A stretch of DNA of 64,000 nucleotides, taken from Thalassovita sp. (GTDB lineage Bacteria > Pseudomonadota > Alphaproteobacteria > Rhodobacterales > Rhodobacteraceae). Below, one piece after another: positions 53,246 through 62,922 of this stretch; the first letter of the stretch is position 1; every line of letters begins with the position of its first letter. Position numbers and translations under genes: made by a program. Location of the stretch: NCBI GenBank assembly GCA_017792425.1, contig CP051233.1, positions 2,598,319 through 2,662,318 on the forward strand, given 5' to 3'. Below the pieces are notes generated by a model that did not search any database, was not told the origin of the DNA, and was given only the letters and a program-made list of their open reading frames with translations.

Positions 53246-54232
53246 ATGGCCAAAGCTGAGTTCGATAGCAACGCGAAACCGACCGAAGAAATTTCCGTTC
53301 GCGATGTATTCGGCATCGAGACAGAGATGACCGTAAAAGGCTTTTCCGACCGGACCGAACGCGTGCCGGAAATCGACACGACCTACAAGTTCGACCCGGA
53401 CACCACGCTGGCCATCCTGGCGGGCTTCCGCAACAACCGTCGCGTGATGATCCAAGGCTATCACGGCACCGGCAAATCCACCCATATCGAACAGGTCGCC
53501 GCGCGGCTGAACTGGCCCTGCGTGCGCGTCAACCTGGACAGCCACATCAGCCGGATTGACCTGATCGGCAAGGACGCGATCAAGCTGCGCGATGGCAAGC
53601 AGGTGACCGAGTTTCACGAAGGCATCCTGCCCTGGGCGCTGCGCAACCCCACCGCCATCGTGTTCGACGAATATGACGCTGGCCGCGCCGACGTGATGTT
53701 CGTGATCCAGCGCGTGCTGGAACATGACGGCAAGCTGACCTTGCTGGACCAGAACGAGGTCATCACCCCGAACCCCTATTTCCGCCTGTTCGCCACCGCC
53801 AACACCGTTGGCCTTGGCGATACCACCGGCCTGTATCACGGCGTTCAGCAGATTAACCAGGCGCAGATGGACCGCTGGTCGCTGGTGGCCACGCTGAACT
53901 ATCTGTCGCATGACGCCGAAACCGCGATCGTTCTGGCCAAGAACCCGCATTACAACACCGACAAGGGCCGCAAAACCATCAGCCAGATGGTGACACTGGC
54001 AGACCTGACCCGCACGGCCTTCATGAACGGCGACCTGTCTACCGTCATGTCGCCCCGCACCGTGATCAACTGGGCCCAGAACGCCGAGATCTTCCGCAAC
54101 GTGGGATATGCCTTCCGCCTGTCCTTCCTGAACAAGTGCGACGAGCTGGAACGCCAGACCGTGGCCGAGTTCTACCAGCGCTGCTTTGACGAAGAACTGC
54201 CTGAAAGCGCCGCCTCGATGGCGATGCGCTGA
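53246..54232 (+). CDS. cobS: aerobic cobaltochelatase subunit CobS
   Basis: This 328-residue AAA+ ATPase works with CobT and CobN to insert cobalt into hydrogenobyrinate a,c-diamide in aerobic cobalamin synthesis. The Walker A motif GYHGTGKST is at residues 71-79, and Walker B IVFDEYDAGRADV follows; ATANTVGLGDTTGLY is sensor I. The start at 53246 gives the usual length (about 330) and N-terminus; the open frame begins further upstream without support. A strong terminator follows, so cobT is transcribed separately. cobN is not in the window. Confidence 0.95.
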   Translation: MAKAEFDSNAKPTEEISVRDVFGIETEMTVKGFSDRTERVPEIDTTYKFDPDTTLAILAGFRNNRRVMIQGYHGTGKSTHIEQVAARLNWPCVRVNLDSHISRIDLIGKDAIKLRDGKQVTEFHEGILPWALRNPTAIVFDEYDAGRADVMFVIQRVLEHDGKLTLLDQNEVITPNPYFRLFATANTVGLGDTTGLYHGVQQINQAQMDRWSLVATLNYLSHDAETAIVLAKNPHYNTDKGRKTISQMVTLADLTRTAFMNGDLSTVMSPRTVINWAQNAEIFRNVGYAFRLSFLNKCDELERQTVAEFYQRCFDEELPESAASMAMR

Positions 54233-54257
54233 CCGGTTTTCCGTCCCGGAATACGAC

Positions 54258-54287
54258 ACGGCGCCCCAGCGGGCGCCGTTTTCTTTT
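54258..54287 (+). terminator. strong intrinsic terminator of cobS
   Basis: ACGGCGCCC (54258-54266) pairs with GGGCGCCGT (54271-54279) around a CAGC loop and is followed by TTTCTTTT. It is 25 bases after the cobS stop. Confidence 0.9.
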
Positions 54288-54366
54288 GGTCACACTTTTC
54301 CAGCCCGAACAAAAGTTTTCAAAACGCCCGTTTGTTGGGCTGATTTTTTACCATAAAGTATAATTT

Positions 54367-54762
54367 ATGGGCCATGTGAAAACTTTCTTTCTGGCAGCAC
54401 TCACGGGCGGGCTGACCCTCGCCCCGATGTGCCTTGCCCAGTCCAGCCCCGCCGACGACCAACTGCGGTTCTTCGCGACCTGCGCGGGGCGGTTGTCCGC
54501 GCAGATGGAACACCAATGGCTGTTCGACGGGCAGGCGTCGGAACAAACCCAGCGCCAACGCGCCGGGGTGATCGAACTGCTGGAGGCGATCATCCCCGCC
54601 GGACGCGGACACGAGGTGCTGGCCTGGCGGATCGAGGCGAAACAGGCGCAGGCGGTTCTGCTGACCCGCAGCACCTTCGTCACCGACCCGCGGCAAGCCC
54701 GGCTGGCCCGGAAACTGGCGGTTCGGCGGCTTGGGGAATGCCGGACGCTATTGCTCGGCTAA
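54367..54762 (+). CDS. small exported protein of unknown function
   Basis: The 131-residue product begins MGHVKTFFLAALTGGLTLAPMCLAQ, a signal peptide with cleavage near residue 24. The mature part is helical, with FFATCAGRLSAQMEHQWLFDG and a C-terminal RLARKLAVRRLGECRTLLLG; two cysteines, one near each end, could form a disulfide. I do not recognise a family. No good ribosome-binding site precedes the ATG at 54367, and a GTG three codons later is a possible start. It lies between cobS and cobT and ends three bases from the convergent glycosyltransferase gene. Confidence 0.6.
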   Translation: MGHVKTFFLAALTGGLTLAPMCLAQSSPADDQLRFFATCAGRLSAQMEHQWLFDGQASEQTQRQRAGVIELLEAIIPAGRGHEVLAWRIEAKQAQAVLLTRSTFVTDPRQARLARKLAVRRLGECRTLLLG

Positions 54763-54765
54763 GGC

Positions 54766-55539
54766 TCAGAACACCCGCCGCCCGTCCCGCGCCAGCGGCA
54801 CCGCGTCAAATCCGCCATCCGTGACAACAACCCGCCGTAGCCCGGTATCGGCATTCAGCCGCGCCGCGGTCTGGCACAGGTCCGCGTGATCCGCATGCAG
54901 GATAACCGCCTTGCCGTAGATCACCGGGGATGCTGGCAGACGGCAGTTCCACACAGGGCCCAGTACATGCAGCCGCGCTTCGCTTTCCCACAGCGCCTGC
55001 GCCAATGGCCACTGGTCCCCGCCGCCCGGAATACCCATTTTCAACACCTGCAGCCAGCGGTGCGCAATCTGCCGCGCAGCCTCCGTCCCCGCAAAGAACA
55101 GCACGCCACCATTCCATTCCGGGAAAACATCCCCTGCCGGACGGGCCAGCCCCGGCGCGGGCGTCAGGCCCAGAAACGCGCGCTGATCCGAAACCGGCGA
55201 CTGCACGCCCATGCAGTCGAACCGCGCCAGCAGGCGCCACGCCCCGGACAGCGGCCCAGCTATATAGGTGTCGTTGTCCAGGTACACAAATGCCTCTTCC
55301 TTTTCTGCTTCCGCCATGATCGCCCGCACCTTCATCAACGGGTCATGCCAGTCACCAGCGTGCGCCACCGCGTCGTTCAGCACGATTTCAACGGGCAGAT
55401 CCCGGATCATCGGCGCGAAAGCAGGCACCGTATGCACGATGATCCGCGCCTCCGGGTGCTGCCCGCGCAGCGAATGGACCGACTGGCGCAACTGATCCGC
55501 ATATATCTGCCCACCATAGGCGCAATAGATCACCTTCAT
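54766..55539 (-). CDS. glycosyltransferase-like protein with a DxD motif
   Basis: The 257-residue protein has the nucleotide-sugar transferase fold of GT-A type: an MKVIYCAYGG start, YLDNDTYIAGP with Asp88 and Asp90 as the metal-binding DxD motif, and FPEWNGGVLFF and GGGDQWPLAQAL, resembling GT8-like enzymes. It is probably cytoplasmic and transfers a sugar to an unknown acceptor. It stands alone on the minus strand between cobS and cobT, and is divergent from cobT (122 bases). Confidence 0.72.
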   Translation of the reverse strand: MKVIYCAYGGQIYADQLRQSVHSLRGQHPEARIIVHTVPAFAPMIRDLPVEIVLNDAVAHAGDWHDPLMKVRAIMAEAEKEEAFVYLDNDTYIAGPLSGAWRLLARFDCMGVQSPVSDQRAFLGLTPAPGLARPAGDVFPEWNGGVLFFAGTEAARQIAHRWLQVLKMGIPGGGDQWPLAQALWESEARLHVLGPVWNCRLPASPVIYGKAVILHADHADLCQTAARLNADTGLRRVVVTDGGFDAVPLARDGRRVF

Positions 55540-55661
55540 CCGAGTACCCTTGCCGTTCCTGACGTCACGAAGCGACCGGTCGAACCTGCCCGCCGCCTAT
55601 GGTCAATCGCAGTTTCGCAGATTAGGGTACGGATGAAATCTACACAAATGCCCGGCGACCC

Positions 55662-57536
55662 ATGAAGAAGACCGACAACCCTGCCGATCCGTTCAAAAAG
55701 GCACTGGCCGAAGCCACCAAGGTGATGGCGGACGACCCCGAACTGACGGTCAATTACTCTGTCGATCCGTCCGGGATCGCGGGCAACACCATGCGCCTGC
55801 CGCAAGTAACCCGCCGGATGACCCGGGACGAGGTGCTGCTGGCCCGTGGCACCGCCGACGCGCTGGCGATGCAGCGCAAATACCACGACGACGGGGTCCA
55901 CGCCCGCTATGCCCCCCCCGGCGACATGGCGCGCAACCTGTACGAAGCGATGGAAACCGCCCGATGCGAGGCGATGGGCGCGCGCGACATGCCCGGTACC
56001 GCTGGCAATATCGACGCCAAGATCGAAACCGACGCCCGGCGTCTGGGCTATGACCAGATCAAGCAGGCCGCCGAAGCACCGCTGGCCGTTGCCGCCGGTT
56101 ACATGATCCGGCATCTGGCCACCGGGCGCGACCTGCCCCCCGCCGCTGCCAACGTGATGGACCTGTGGCGTGGCTTCATCGAGGACCACGCCGGCGCGAC
56201 GCTGGACGATCTGCAGGGAAAACTCGCCGATCAGTCCGCCTTCGCCAAATTCGCGCGCCAGATCATTTCCGATCTGGGCTATGGCGACCAGTTGGGCGAC
56301 GACCCGGACGAACCTGACGAGGAAGATCAGGACGACGCAGACGACAACGCCGAGGAACAGGAGGATCCCGATTCCGCCGGTCAGGACGACCAGGACGATC
56401 AGGACGCCGAGGCCGATCCCGAACAGCAGCAGGACGAAACGCAGGACAGTTCCGAGGCACAGGTCACGATGGACGACCTTGCCGATGACGAAATGTCGGA
56501 CGAAGCCGAACGCCCCGAAGGCGAGGCCCCGCTGGAACCCCCGCCCCCGCCGCCCCTGTCGGATGCGGACCCGAACTACACCGCCTACCACACCGGTTTT
56601 GACGAAGAAATTGCAGCCGAGGAATTGGCCGAACCGGCCGAGCTGGAACGCCTGCGCGCCTATCTTGACCAGCAGCTCGAACCGCTGAAGGGCGCCGTAG
56701 GCCGTCTGGCCAACAAGCTGCAGCGCCGCCTGCAGGCGCAGCAGAACCGCTCGTGGCTGTTCGACATGGAGGAGGGCATCCTCGACGCCGGACGCCTGGC
56801 GCGCGTGGTGGCCAACCCAACCACCCCGCTGTCGTTCAAGGTCGAAAAGGACACCGAATTCCGCGACACCGTTGTGACGCTGTTGCTGGATAACTCTGGC
56901 TCCATGCGCGGACGCCCGATTTCCATCGCCGCCATCTGCGCCGATGTTCTGGCGCGGACACTGGAGCGCTGCGACGTAAAGGTAGAGGTTCTGGGCTTCA
57001 CCACCCGTGCGTGGAAGGGTGGACAAGCGCGTGAAAAATGGCTGGCCGAAGGCCGCCCGCAGCAGCCGGGACGCCTGAATGACCTGCGCCACATCATCTA
57101 CAAGAAGGCCGACGCCCCGATGCGCCGGACCCGCACCAACCTGGGCCTGATGATGAAAGAGGGCCTGCTGAAGGAAAACATCGACGGCGAGGCGCTAGAA
57201 TGGGCCCACCGCCGGATGCTGGCGCGTCCTGAACAGCGCAAGATCCTGATGGTGATTTCGGACGGTGCGCCGGTGGATGACTCGACGCTGTCCGTGAACC
57301 CCGCCAACTATCTGGAAAAACACCTGCGCGACGTGATCGCGATGGTCGAAAAGAAAAAGCTGGTGGAGCTGATTGCCATCGGCATCGGCCATGACGTGAC
57401 CCGTTACTACCAACACGCGGTCACAATCACCGATGTGGAACAACTGGCCGGGGCGATGACGGAACAACTGGCCAGCCTGTTCGACAAGGATCCCCGCGCG
57501 CGCGCCCGTATGGTGGGGATCAGGAAAGCCAGCTAA
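55662..57536 (+). CDS. cobT: aerobic cobaltochelatase subunit CobT
   Basis: This 624-residue partner of CobS has an N-terminal helical domain, a very acidic linker (from about residue 212 to 300, rich in Asp, Glu and Gln) and a C-terminal von Willebrand A domain with the MIDAS motif LDNSGSMRG near residue 410. With CobS it forms the two-ring chaperone that drives cobalt insertion by CobN. Length and domain order match the family. Aminopeptidase P follows after 54 bases. Confidence 0.95.
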   Translation: MKKTDNPADPFKKALAEATKVMADDPELTVNYSVDPSGIAGNTMRLPQVTRRMTRDEVLLARGTADALAMQRKYHDDGVHARYAPPGDMARNLYEAMETARCEAMGARDMPGTAGNIDAKIETDARRLGYDQIKQAAEAPLAVAAGYMIRHLATGRDLPPAAANVMDLWRGFIEDHAGATLDDLQGKLADQSAFAKFARQIISDLGYGDQLGDDPDEPDEEDQDDADDNAEEQEDPDSAGQDDQDDQDAEADPEQQQDETQDSSEAQVTMDDLADDEMSDEAERPEGEAPLEPPPPPPLSDADPNYTAYHTGFDEEIAAEELAEPAELERLRAYLDQQLEPLKGAVGRLANKLQRRLQAQQNRSWLFDMEEGILDAGRLARVVANPTTPLSFKVEKDTEFRDTVVTLLLDNSGSMRGRPISIAAICADVLARTLERCDVKVEVLGFTTRAWKGGQAREKWLAEGRPQQPGRLNDLRHIIYKKADAPMRRTRTNLGLMMKEGLLKENIDGEALEWAHRRMLARPEQRKILMVISDGAPVDDSTLSVNPANYLEKHLRDVIAMVEKKKLVELIAIGIGHDVTRYYQHAVTITDVEQLAGAMTEQLASLFDKDPRARARMVGIRKAS

Positions 57537-57590
57537 CCCTTGCGCCCCCTGCCCGGATTTGCACAACTGCGATCAACAAGGGGGTGCCCA

Positions 57591-59390
57591 ATGTTCCAAA
57601 GCTTTCACGAAACCGCCGATCCGTCGCAAGGCCCGGATCGCCTGTCCCTCCTGCGCGCACAGCTTCGGCACGAAGGGCTGGCAGGCTTCCTTGTGCCCCG
57701 GTCCGACGCGCACCAAGGCGAATACGTCGCCCCCCGCGATGCACGGCTGTCCTGGCTGACAGGCTTCACCGGATCGGCCGGGTTCTGCGCCGTCCTGTTG
57801 GACGTCGCGGGCGTATTCATCGACGGCCGCTACCGCACTCAGGTCAAAGCGCAGGTGGATCTGGCGCATTTCACCCCTGTACCCTGGCCCGAAACCCGGC
57901 TGGCGGACTGGTTGCGTCAGAACATGACCGGGGGCGTTGTCGGCTTCGATCCCTGGCTGCACACCGCCGAGGAAATCGAGGATCTGACCCGCGACCTGGA
58001 CGGATCGGACATCGCCCTGCGCCCCTGCACCAACATGGTGGACCGGGTCTGGCCCGACCAGCCCGCCCCGCCGGTCGGACCAATCAGCCTCTACCCCGAT
58101 GACCTTGCAGGCGACACGCACGCCGCCAAGCGCGCGCGCATTGCCGCAGACCTGTCCAAGGCCGGACACGAGGCCGCCGTCCTTACCCTGCCCGATTCCA
58201 TCGCGTGGCTGCTGAACATCCGCGGCTCTGACATCCCGAAAAACCCGGTGCCGCATTGCTTTGCCATTCTCCATGACACCGGCCATGTCAGCTTGTTCGT
58301 TGATACCGCCAAACTGGATCAGCCCGTTCGGGCGCACCTGGGGACGGATATCACCATCCGCCCCGCCGCCGCGTTCGAGGCCGCGCTGCGCTCGCTCAGC
58401 GGGCCGGTTCGGGTGGATCGCGGTTCGGCCCCGTTGCAGGTAAAACTGGAACTGGAAGAGGCAGACGTGCCCATCGCCTGGGCGCAAGACCCCTGTATCC
58501 TGCCCAAGGCCTGCAAATCCGCCGCCGAAATCGCCGCAACGAAGGCCGCACACCTGACAGATGCTGCCGCCATGTGCGAATTCCTGTGCTGGTTCGACGC
58601 CCAGCCCCCCGGCAGCATCACCGAAATCGACGTGGTCAAGGCGCTGGAAAGCTTCCGCCGCGCCACCAACGCCCTTCTGGACATCAGCTTTGACACCATC
58701 GCCGGGACAGGGCCGAACGGGGCGGTGATCCACTACCGCGTCACCGAATCCACCAACTGCATGCTGGAGGACGGCCAGTTGATCGTGGTGGACAGCGGCG
58801 GGCAGTACCTGAACGGCACCACCGACATCACCCGCACCCTGCCCATCGGACAGGTCGGACAGGCTGAAAAAGCCTGCTTTACCCGCGTCCTGCAGGGCAT
58901 GATCGGCATTTCTCGACTGCGCTTTCCGGTCGGGCTGGCGGGCCGCGATCTGGACGCCATCGCGCGCTATCCCCTGTGGCTGGCCGGGCTGGACTATAAC
59001 CACGGTACCGGGCATGGCGTCGGCGTCTACCTGTGCGTTCACGAAGGGCCGCAGCGGCTTAGCCGCCTATCCACCGTCCCGCTGAAACCGGGCATGATCC
59101 TGTCCAACGAACCGGGCTATTACCGCGAAGGCGCGTTCGGTATCCGCATTGAAAACCTGATCGTGGTGCAGGACGCGCCCGAACTGGCGGACGCGGATGA
59201 CCGCCCGATGTTCAGCTTCGAAACACTGACTTGGGTGCCGATCGACAGGCGGCTGATCGACAAGACCCTGCTGTCCGCCGCTGAAATCGACTGGGTGAAC
59301 GCATATCACGTTGCGTGCCGCGACAAAATCGGGGCTCGGTTGGGCGCAGAGGCTCGGTTATGGTTGCACAAGGCAACACAGCCCCTGTGA
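57591..59390 (+). CDS. pepP: Xaa-Pro aminopeptidase (M24B)
   Basis: The 599-residue metallopeptidase has two N-terminal creatinase-like domains and a C-terminal pita-bread domain. Metal ligands and active-site residues lie in IVVDSGGQYLNGTTDITRT, GTGHGVGVYLCVHEGPQ and SNEPGYYREGAFGIRIEN. Its size fits the large cytosolic aminopeptidase P type, which removes an N-terminal residue before proline. The start at 57591 (MFQSFHETAD) follows a GGGGG stretch. The gene symbol is given by analogy. Confidence 0.9.
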   Translation: MFQSFHETADPSQGPDRLSLLRAQLRHEGLAGFLVPRSDAHQGEYVAPRDARLSWLTGFTGSAGFCAVLLDVAGVFIDGRYRTQVKAQVDLAHFTPVPWPETRLADWLRQNMTGGVVGFDPWLHTAEEIEDLTRDLDGSDIALRPCTNMVDRVWPDQPAPPVGPISLYPDDLAGDTHAAKRARIAADLSKAGHEAAVLTLPDSIAWLLNIRGSDIPKNPVPHCFAILHDTGHVSLFVDTAKLDQPVRAHLGTDITIRPAAAFEAALRSLSGPVRVDRGSAPLQVKLELEEADVPIAWAQDPCILPKACKSAAEIAATKAAHLTDAAAMCEFLCWFDAQPPGSITEIDVVKALESFRRATNALLDISFDTIAGTGPNGAVIHYRVTESTNCMLEDGQLIVVDSGGQYLNGTTDITRTLPIGQVGQAEKACFTRVLQGMIGISRLRFPVGLAGRDLDAIARYPLWLAGLDYNHGTGHGVGVYLCVHEGPQRLSRLSTVPLKPGMILSNEPGYYREGAFGIRIENLIVVQDAPELADADDRPMFSFETLTWVPIDRRLIDKTLLSAAEIDWVNAYHVACRDKIGARLGAEARLWLHKATQPL

Positions 59391-59432
59391 CCCTCAGGGT
59401 CACCCTTGGCTGACCACAAATGGAGAACATGA

Positions 59433-59777
59433 ATGGGTGGAGACATCAAGATCCGCAAGGCAGACGGCACCTGGGTCGTACGCGCCGGCGGCGCCGTGCT
59501 GGGCGAAACACACGACGCGCTGGAACTGGCCGAAGGCAGCCTGCCACCGGTGATCTATTTCCCCCGCGCCGACATCGCGATGGCCTTTCTGGACAAAACC
59601 GACAAGGTCAGCCATTGCCCATGGAAAGGCGATGCCGCGCATTATTCCATCGTCACCAAAAGCACGACACTGGCCAATTCCGCCTGGAGCTACGAAAGCC
59701 CCAACCCCGATGTGGACCGGATCAAGGACCACATGGCCTTCTATCTGTCGGATAAGCTGACTGTCGAACGGCTTTAA
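59433..59777 (+). CDS. DUF427 domain protein
   Basis: This 114-residue protein is a single DUF427 domain: GETHDALELAEGSLPPVIYFPRADI, then LDKTDKVSHCPWKGDAAHYSI and SAWSYESPNPD. The fold is beta-rich, and the conserved CPWKG segment is typical. Function is not known. It overlaps the ClC gene by four bases tail to tail. Confidence 0.82.
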   Translation: MGGDIKIRKADGTWVVRAGGAVLGETHDALELAEGSLPPVIYFPRADIAMAFLDKTDKVSHCPWKGDAAHYSIVTKSTTLANSAWSYESPNPDVDRIKDHMAFYLSDKLTVERL

Positions 59778-61462
59778 CTATGCTCCTCGGCCGCCGTGTC
59801 GGCCAGCGCACGGTTGTACGCCTTCAACGCATCCACATGGAACAACGCGCCCAATATCTCGGGCGCGTTGCCCACTTTTTCCGCACCCACGACCGGCAGG
59901 AACGGCGTCCCCGCGCGCTCGAACATCGGCATGGCCGTTTCCAGCGTCGCGTTGGCGACGATGCTGATACCGTCCTCGACCATCTCGGCACAACGGTCGG
60001 GGTCAGCCGCACCCGGATCGCCCGGTTTGCGCATCAGCCCCGCGGCGCTGAACATCGCCAGCAGGTACGCTTGTGGCCCGGCCGCCAGGTGAACCCCGCG
60101 GCGTTCCAGCTGTGTCAAAAAGAACGACCGGTCCACCAGCCGTGACGCCAGCGCCGTGGACAGCGAGACGGTCACCATCACCGCCAGACCGGTCTGCCAG
60201 TCACCTGTCATTTCGAACACGATCATGATGGTGGAAATCGGCGCCCCCAGCACGGCGGCAGCCACCGCCCCCATCCCGGCCAGCGCGTAAAGCGTATGCG
60301 ACCCGGATACTTCGGGGAAAACCCCGGTCGCGATCAGCCCGAAGGCCAGCCCCGTCAGCGCCCCGATCATCAGCGCAGGGGCAAAGATGCCGCCTCCCAT
60401 CCGCCCCGCCATCGTGATCGCCACGGCCACCACCTTGACCACCGTGAAAACGATGGCCTCGTGCCACACCAGTTGGCCGGTCAGCGCCGCCGAAGTGGTT
60501 TCATACCCCACCCCGATGATATGCGGATAGGCAATTGCCAGCCCGCCCAGCAGCGCACCGGCAAAGACCGGCCGCAGCCACCGGGGAATGCCGGTATCCG
60601 TCTGGATCTGGTTGCCCATGTCATCGGCGATGAAAACCGCCCGCATCAATACGAACGCCACCAGCCCGCAGGTCAGGCCCAACAGCAGGAAGGCGGGCAG
60701 TTCCACGTAGAATTCCAGCGTATTTCCCACCGGCAGGATGTATTCCGTCACCCCGCCGTATTCCAGCCGGTTGATGATCGTCCCGGCAACGCTGGCAATG
60801 ACGATAGGGGCAAAGGCATGCACCGCGAAATGGCGCAACACCACCTCCAGCGCGAACAGCGCCCCGGCGATGGGGGCGTTGAAACTGGCCGAAACCGCCG
60901 CCGCCACTGCGCAGCCCAGCAGGTCACGGCCCGTGATACCGTCAGCGTGGATCTTCTCGCTGACCCAACTGGACAGGACAGCCGCCATGTGCACCACCGG
61001 CGCCTCTCGGCCTGTGGACCCGCCCGTCGACAATGTCACCAGCGACGCAAAGGCCGAGGCGATGCCCGCCTTGCGCTCGACCCGCCCGCGTTTCATGGCG
61101 GCCCCTTCGATCACGTCGGCGATGGCCCGGACCCGGCCATCCGGCGTGAACAGGTGCAGCACGATCCCTGTCACCAGCCCACCAACGATCGGCACGATCA
61201 GCAGCCAGTACCACGGCAGCGACTGGGCGAAGGTGGGCAACTGCGCCGGATCGCGCGCACCGTAGATCGCGGCCTCCAGCAGTTCGATCCCCTTGCGAAA
61301 GAACAGCGCGGCGAAACCCGCCCCAACCCCGATCGCCAATGCGATCAGCCAGAACTGGAACTGGCTGGGTCCCTGACGGCGCATCAGCAGCAGCGCATCC
61401 CTGACCGCCTGCCCCGTCTGCGCAGCCGCCGCAGACAGTATCTTTCCCAGTCTCAGTGCCAT
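59774..61462 (-). CDS. ClC-family chloride channel or transporter
   Basis: The 562-residue inner-membrane protein has the ClC helices, with the selectivity motifs GGSTGREAPVV (gating glutamate present, alanine instead of the usual second glycine) and GRMGGGIFAPALMIGA. The first motif, normally GSGIP, is replaced here by GRVRA. A C-terminal cytoplasmic part (after residue about 450) has CBS-like segments (MVEDGISIVANATLETAMPMF, TPFLPVV). It may be a chloride or other anion transporter with altered selectivity. It is convergent with the DUF427 gene and divergent from the FAD-linked oxidase gene. Confidence 0.85.
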   Translation of the reverse strand: MALRLGKILSAAAAQTGQAVRDALLLMRRQGPSQFQFWLIALAIGVGAGFAALFFRKGIELLEAAIYGARDPAQLPTFAQSLPWYWLLIVPIVGGLVTGIVLHLFTPDGRVRAIADVIEGAAMKRGRVERKAGIASAFASLVTLSTGGSTGREAPVVHMAAVLSSWVSEKIHADGITGRDLLGCAVAAAVSASFNAPIAGALFALEVVLRHFAVHAFAPIVIASVAGTIINRLEYGGVTEYILPVGNTLEFYVELPAFLLLGLTCGLVAFVLMRAVFIADDMGNQIQTDTGIPRWLRPVFAGALLGGLAIAYPHIIGVGYETTSAALTGQLVWHEAIVFTVVKVVAVAITMAGRMGGGIFAPALMIGALTGLAFGLIATGVFPEVSGSHTLYALAGMGAVAAAVLGAPISTIMIVFEMTGDWQTGLAVMVTVSLSTALASRLVDRSFFLTQLERRGVHLAAGPQAYLLAMFSAAGLMRKPGDPGAADPDRCAEMVEDGISIVANATLETAMPMFERAGTPFLPVVGAEKVGNAPEILGALFHVDALKAYNRALADTAAEEHS

Positions 61463-61548
61463 TAACCAACCTTGTCAGCGGCTTCGATATTCCCTTTTCG
61501 GGGCAACTTGCTTGCCCTACTCTGCCCACGACCACCCGGAGGAACAGA

Positions 61549-62922
61549 ATGGCCATCCAGACCGCGCTTGAGGAGCTTTCCAATTTTCTAGGACAACGGC
61601 TCAGCCGGTCCAAGCCCGATCTGGAACAACATGGCGCGTCAGAGACACATTTTCCCCTCACCCCGCCGGATGCGGTCGCCTATCCCGACACCGCCGAGGA
61701 TGTCAGCGAGATCGTGAAGATCTGCGCGCGCAACGGCTGCCCGGTGATCGGCTGGGGGGCGGGCACCTCGCTGGAAGGCCAGGCACAGGCGTTCCAAGGC
61801 GGCGTCACTGTGGATTTCCGCAACATGAACAAGGTACTGCGCCTCTCGCCCGAGGATATGGACGTGGCCGTGCAGCCCGGCATCACCCGCGAAGAGCTGA
61901 ACACCGAACTGCGCGCGACCGGGCTGTTCTTTCCGGTCGATCCGGGGGCGAACGCCTCGATCGGGGGCATGGCATCCACCCGCGCCAGCGGCACCACGGC
62001 GGTGCGCTATGGTACCATGCGGGACAACGTGCTGGGCCTGCAGGTGGTGCTGGCAGACGGGCGGATCATCCGCACCGGCACCCGCGCCCGCAAAACCAGC
62101 GCCGGCTATGACCTGACCGGCCTGTTCGTCGGCGCCGAGGGCACGTTGGGCCTGATCACCGAACTGACCCTGCGCCTGCGCGGCCAGCCAGAGGCGATCA
62201 CCGCCGCCGTCTGCGCCTTCGACCGGATCGAGGATGCCGTGGCCGCCGTGATCGACACGATCCAGATGGGCATTCCGATGGCGCGGATCGAATTCGTGGA
62301 CGCCGCCACCGCCGCAGCCTTCAACGCCTACTCGGGGTCGGCCATGCCCGAATGCCCGCACCTGATGGTGGAATTCCACGGGTCCGAACAGGGGGTGCAG
62401 GAACAGGCCCAGACCTTCGGCGACATCGTCGCGGATCACGGCGCCAAGGGCTTCGACTGGGCGCATAAGCCAGAGGACCGCAACGCGCTCTGGACGATGC
62501 GCCACCATGCGCACTGGGCGGTCATGGCCTCGAAACCCGGCGCGCGATCCATCGTCACTGACATCTGCGTGCCCATTTCGAAACTGGCGCAGGCGGTGAA
62601 CGAAACCCACGCGGATATTCAGGCATCCCCGATCACCGGGCCGATCCTGGGGCACGTAGGCGACGGGAATTTCCATTCGATCCTGCTGTTCGACCCCGCC
62701 AACCCCGCCGAGGAGAAAGCCGCCGAAGACCTGGCCCACCGCATGGTCGAACGCGCCCTGGCCCTGGGCGGGACCGCGACCGGTGAACACGGGATCGGCG
62801 TGGGCAAGCTGAAATACATGCAGGCTGAACATGGCGATGCCTGGGGCGTGATGGGCCAGATCAAACAGGCGCTGGACCCGCAGAACATCATGAACCCCGG
62901 CAAGATGGTGCGCCGGAACTGA
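61549..62922 (+). CDS. FAD-linked oxidase, D-lactate dehydrogenase/GlcD-like
   Basis: The 457-residue flavoprotein has an N-terminal PCMH-type FAD-binding domain (CPVIGWGAGTSLEGQ, FPVDPGANASIGGMASTRASG, GYDLTGLFVGAEGTLGLITE) and a C-terminal FAD-oxidase domain with GHVGDGNFHS and GTATGEHGIGVGK. This is the order in mitochondrial-type D-lactate dehydrogenase (cytochrome) and glycolate oxidase GlcD. GGAGGAA sets the start at 61549. GlcE and GlcF are not adjacent, which favours a D-2-hydroxyacid dehydrogenase over a glycolate oxidase. It touches recN tail to tail with no gap. Confidence 0.87.
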   Translation: MAIQTALEELSNFLGQRLSRSKPDLEQHGASETHFPLTPPDAVAYPDTAEDVSEIVKICARNGCPVIGWGAGTSLEGQAQAFQGGVTVDFRNMNKVLRLSPEDMDVAVQPGITREELNTELRATGLFFPVDPGANASIGGMASTRASGTTAVRYGTMRDNVLGLQVVLADGRIIRTGTRARKTSAGYDLTGLFVGAEGTLGLITELTLRLRGQPEAITAAVCAFDRIEDAVAAVIDTIQMGIPMARIEFVDAATAAAFNAYSGSAMPECPHLMVEFHGSEQGVQEQAQTFGDIVADHGAKGFDWAHKPEDRNALWTMRHHAHWAVMASKPGARSIVTDICVPISKLAQAVNETHADIQASPITGPILGHVGDGNFHSILLFDPANPAEEKAAEDLAHRMVERALALGGTATGEHGIGVGKLKYMQAEHGDAWGVMGQIKQALDPQNIMNPGKMVRRN

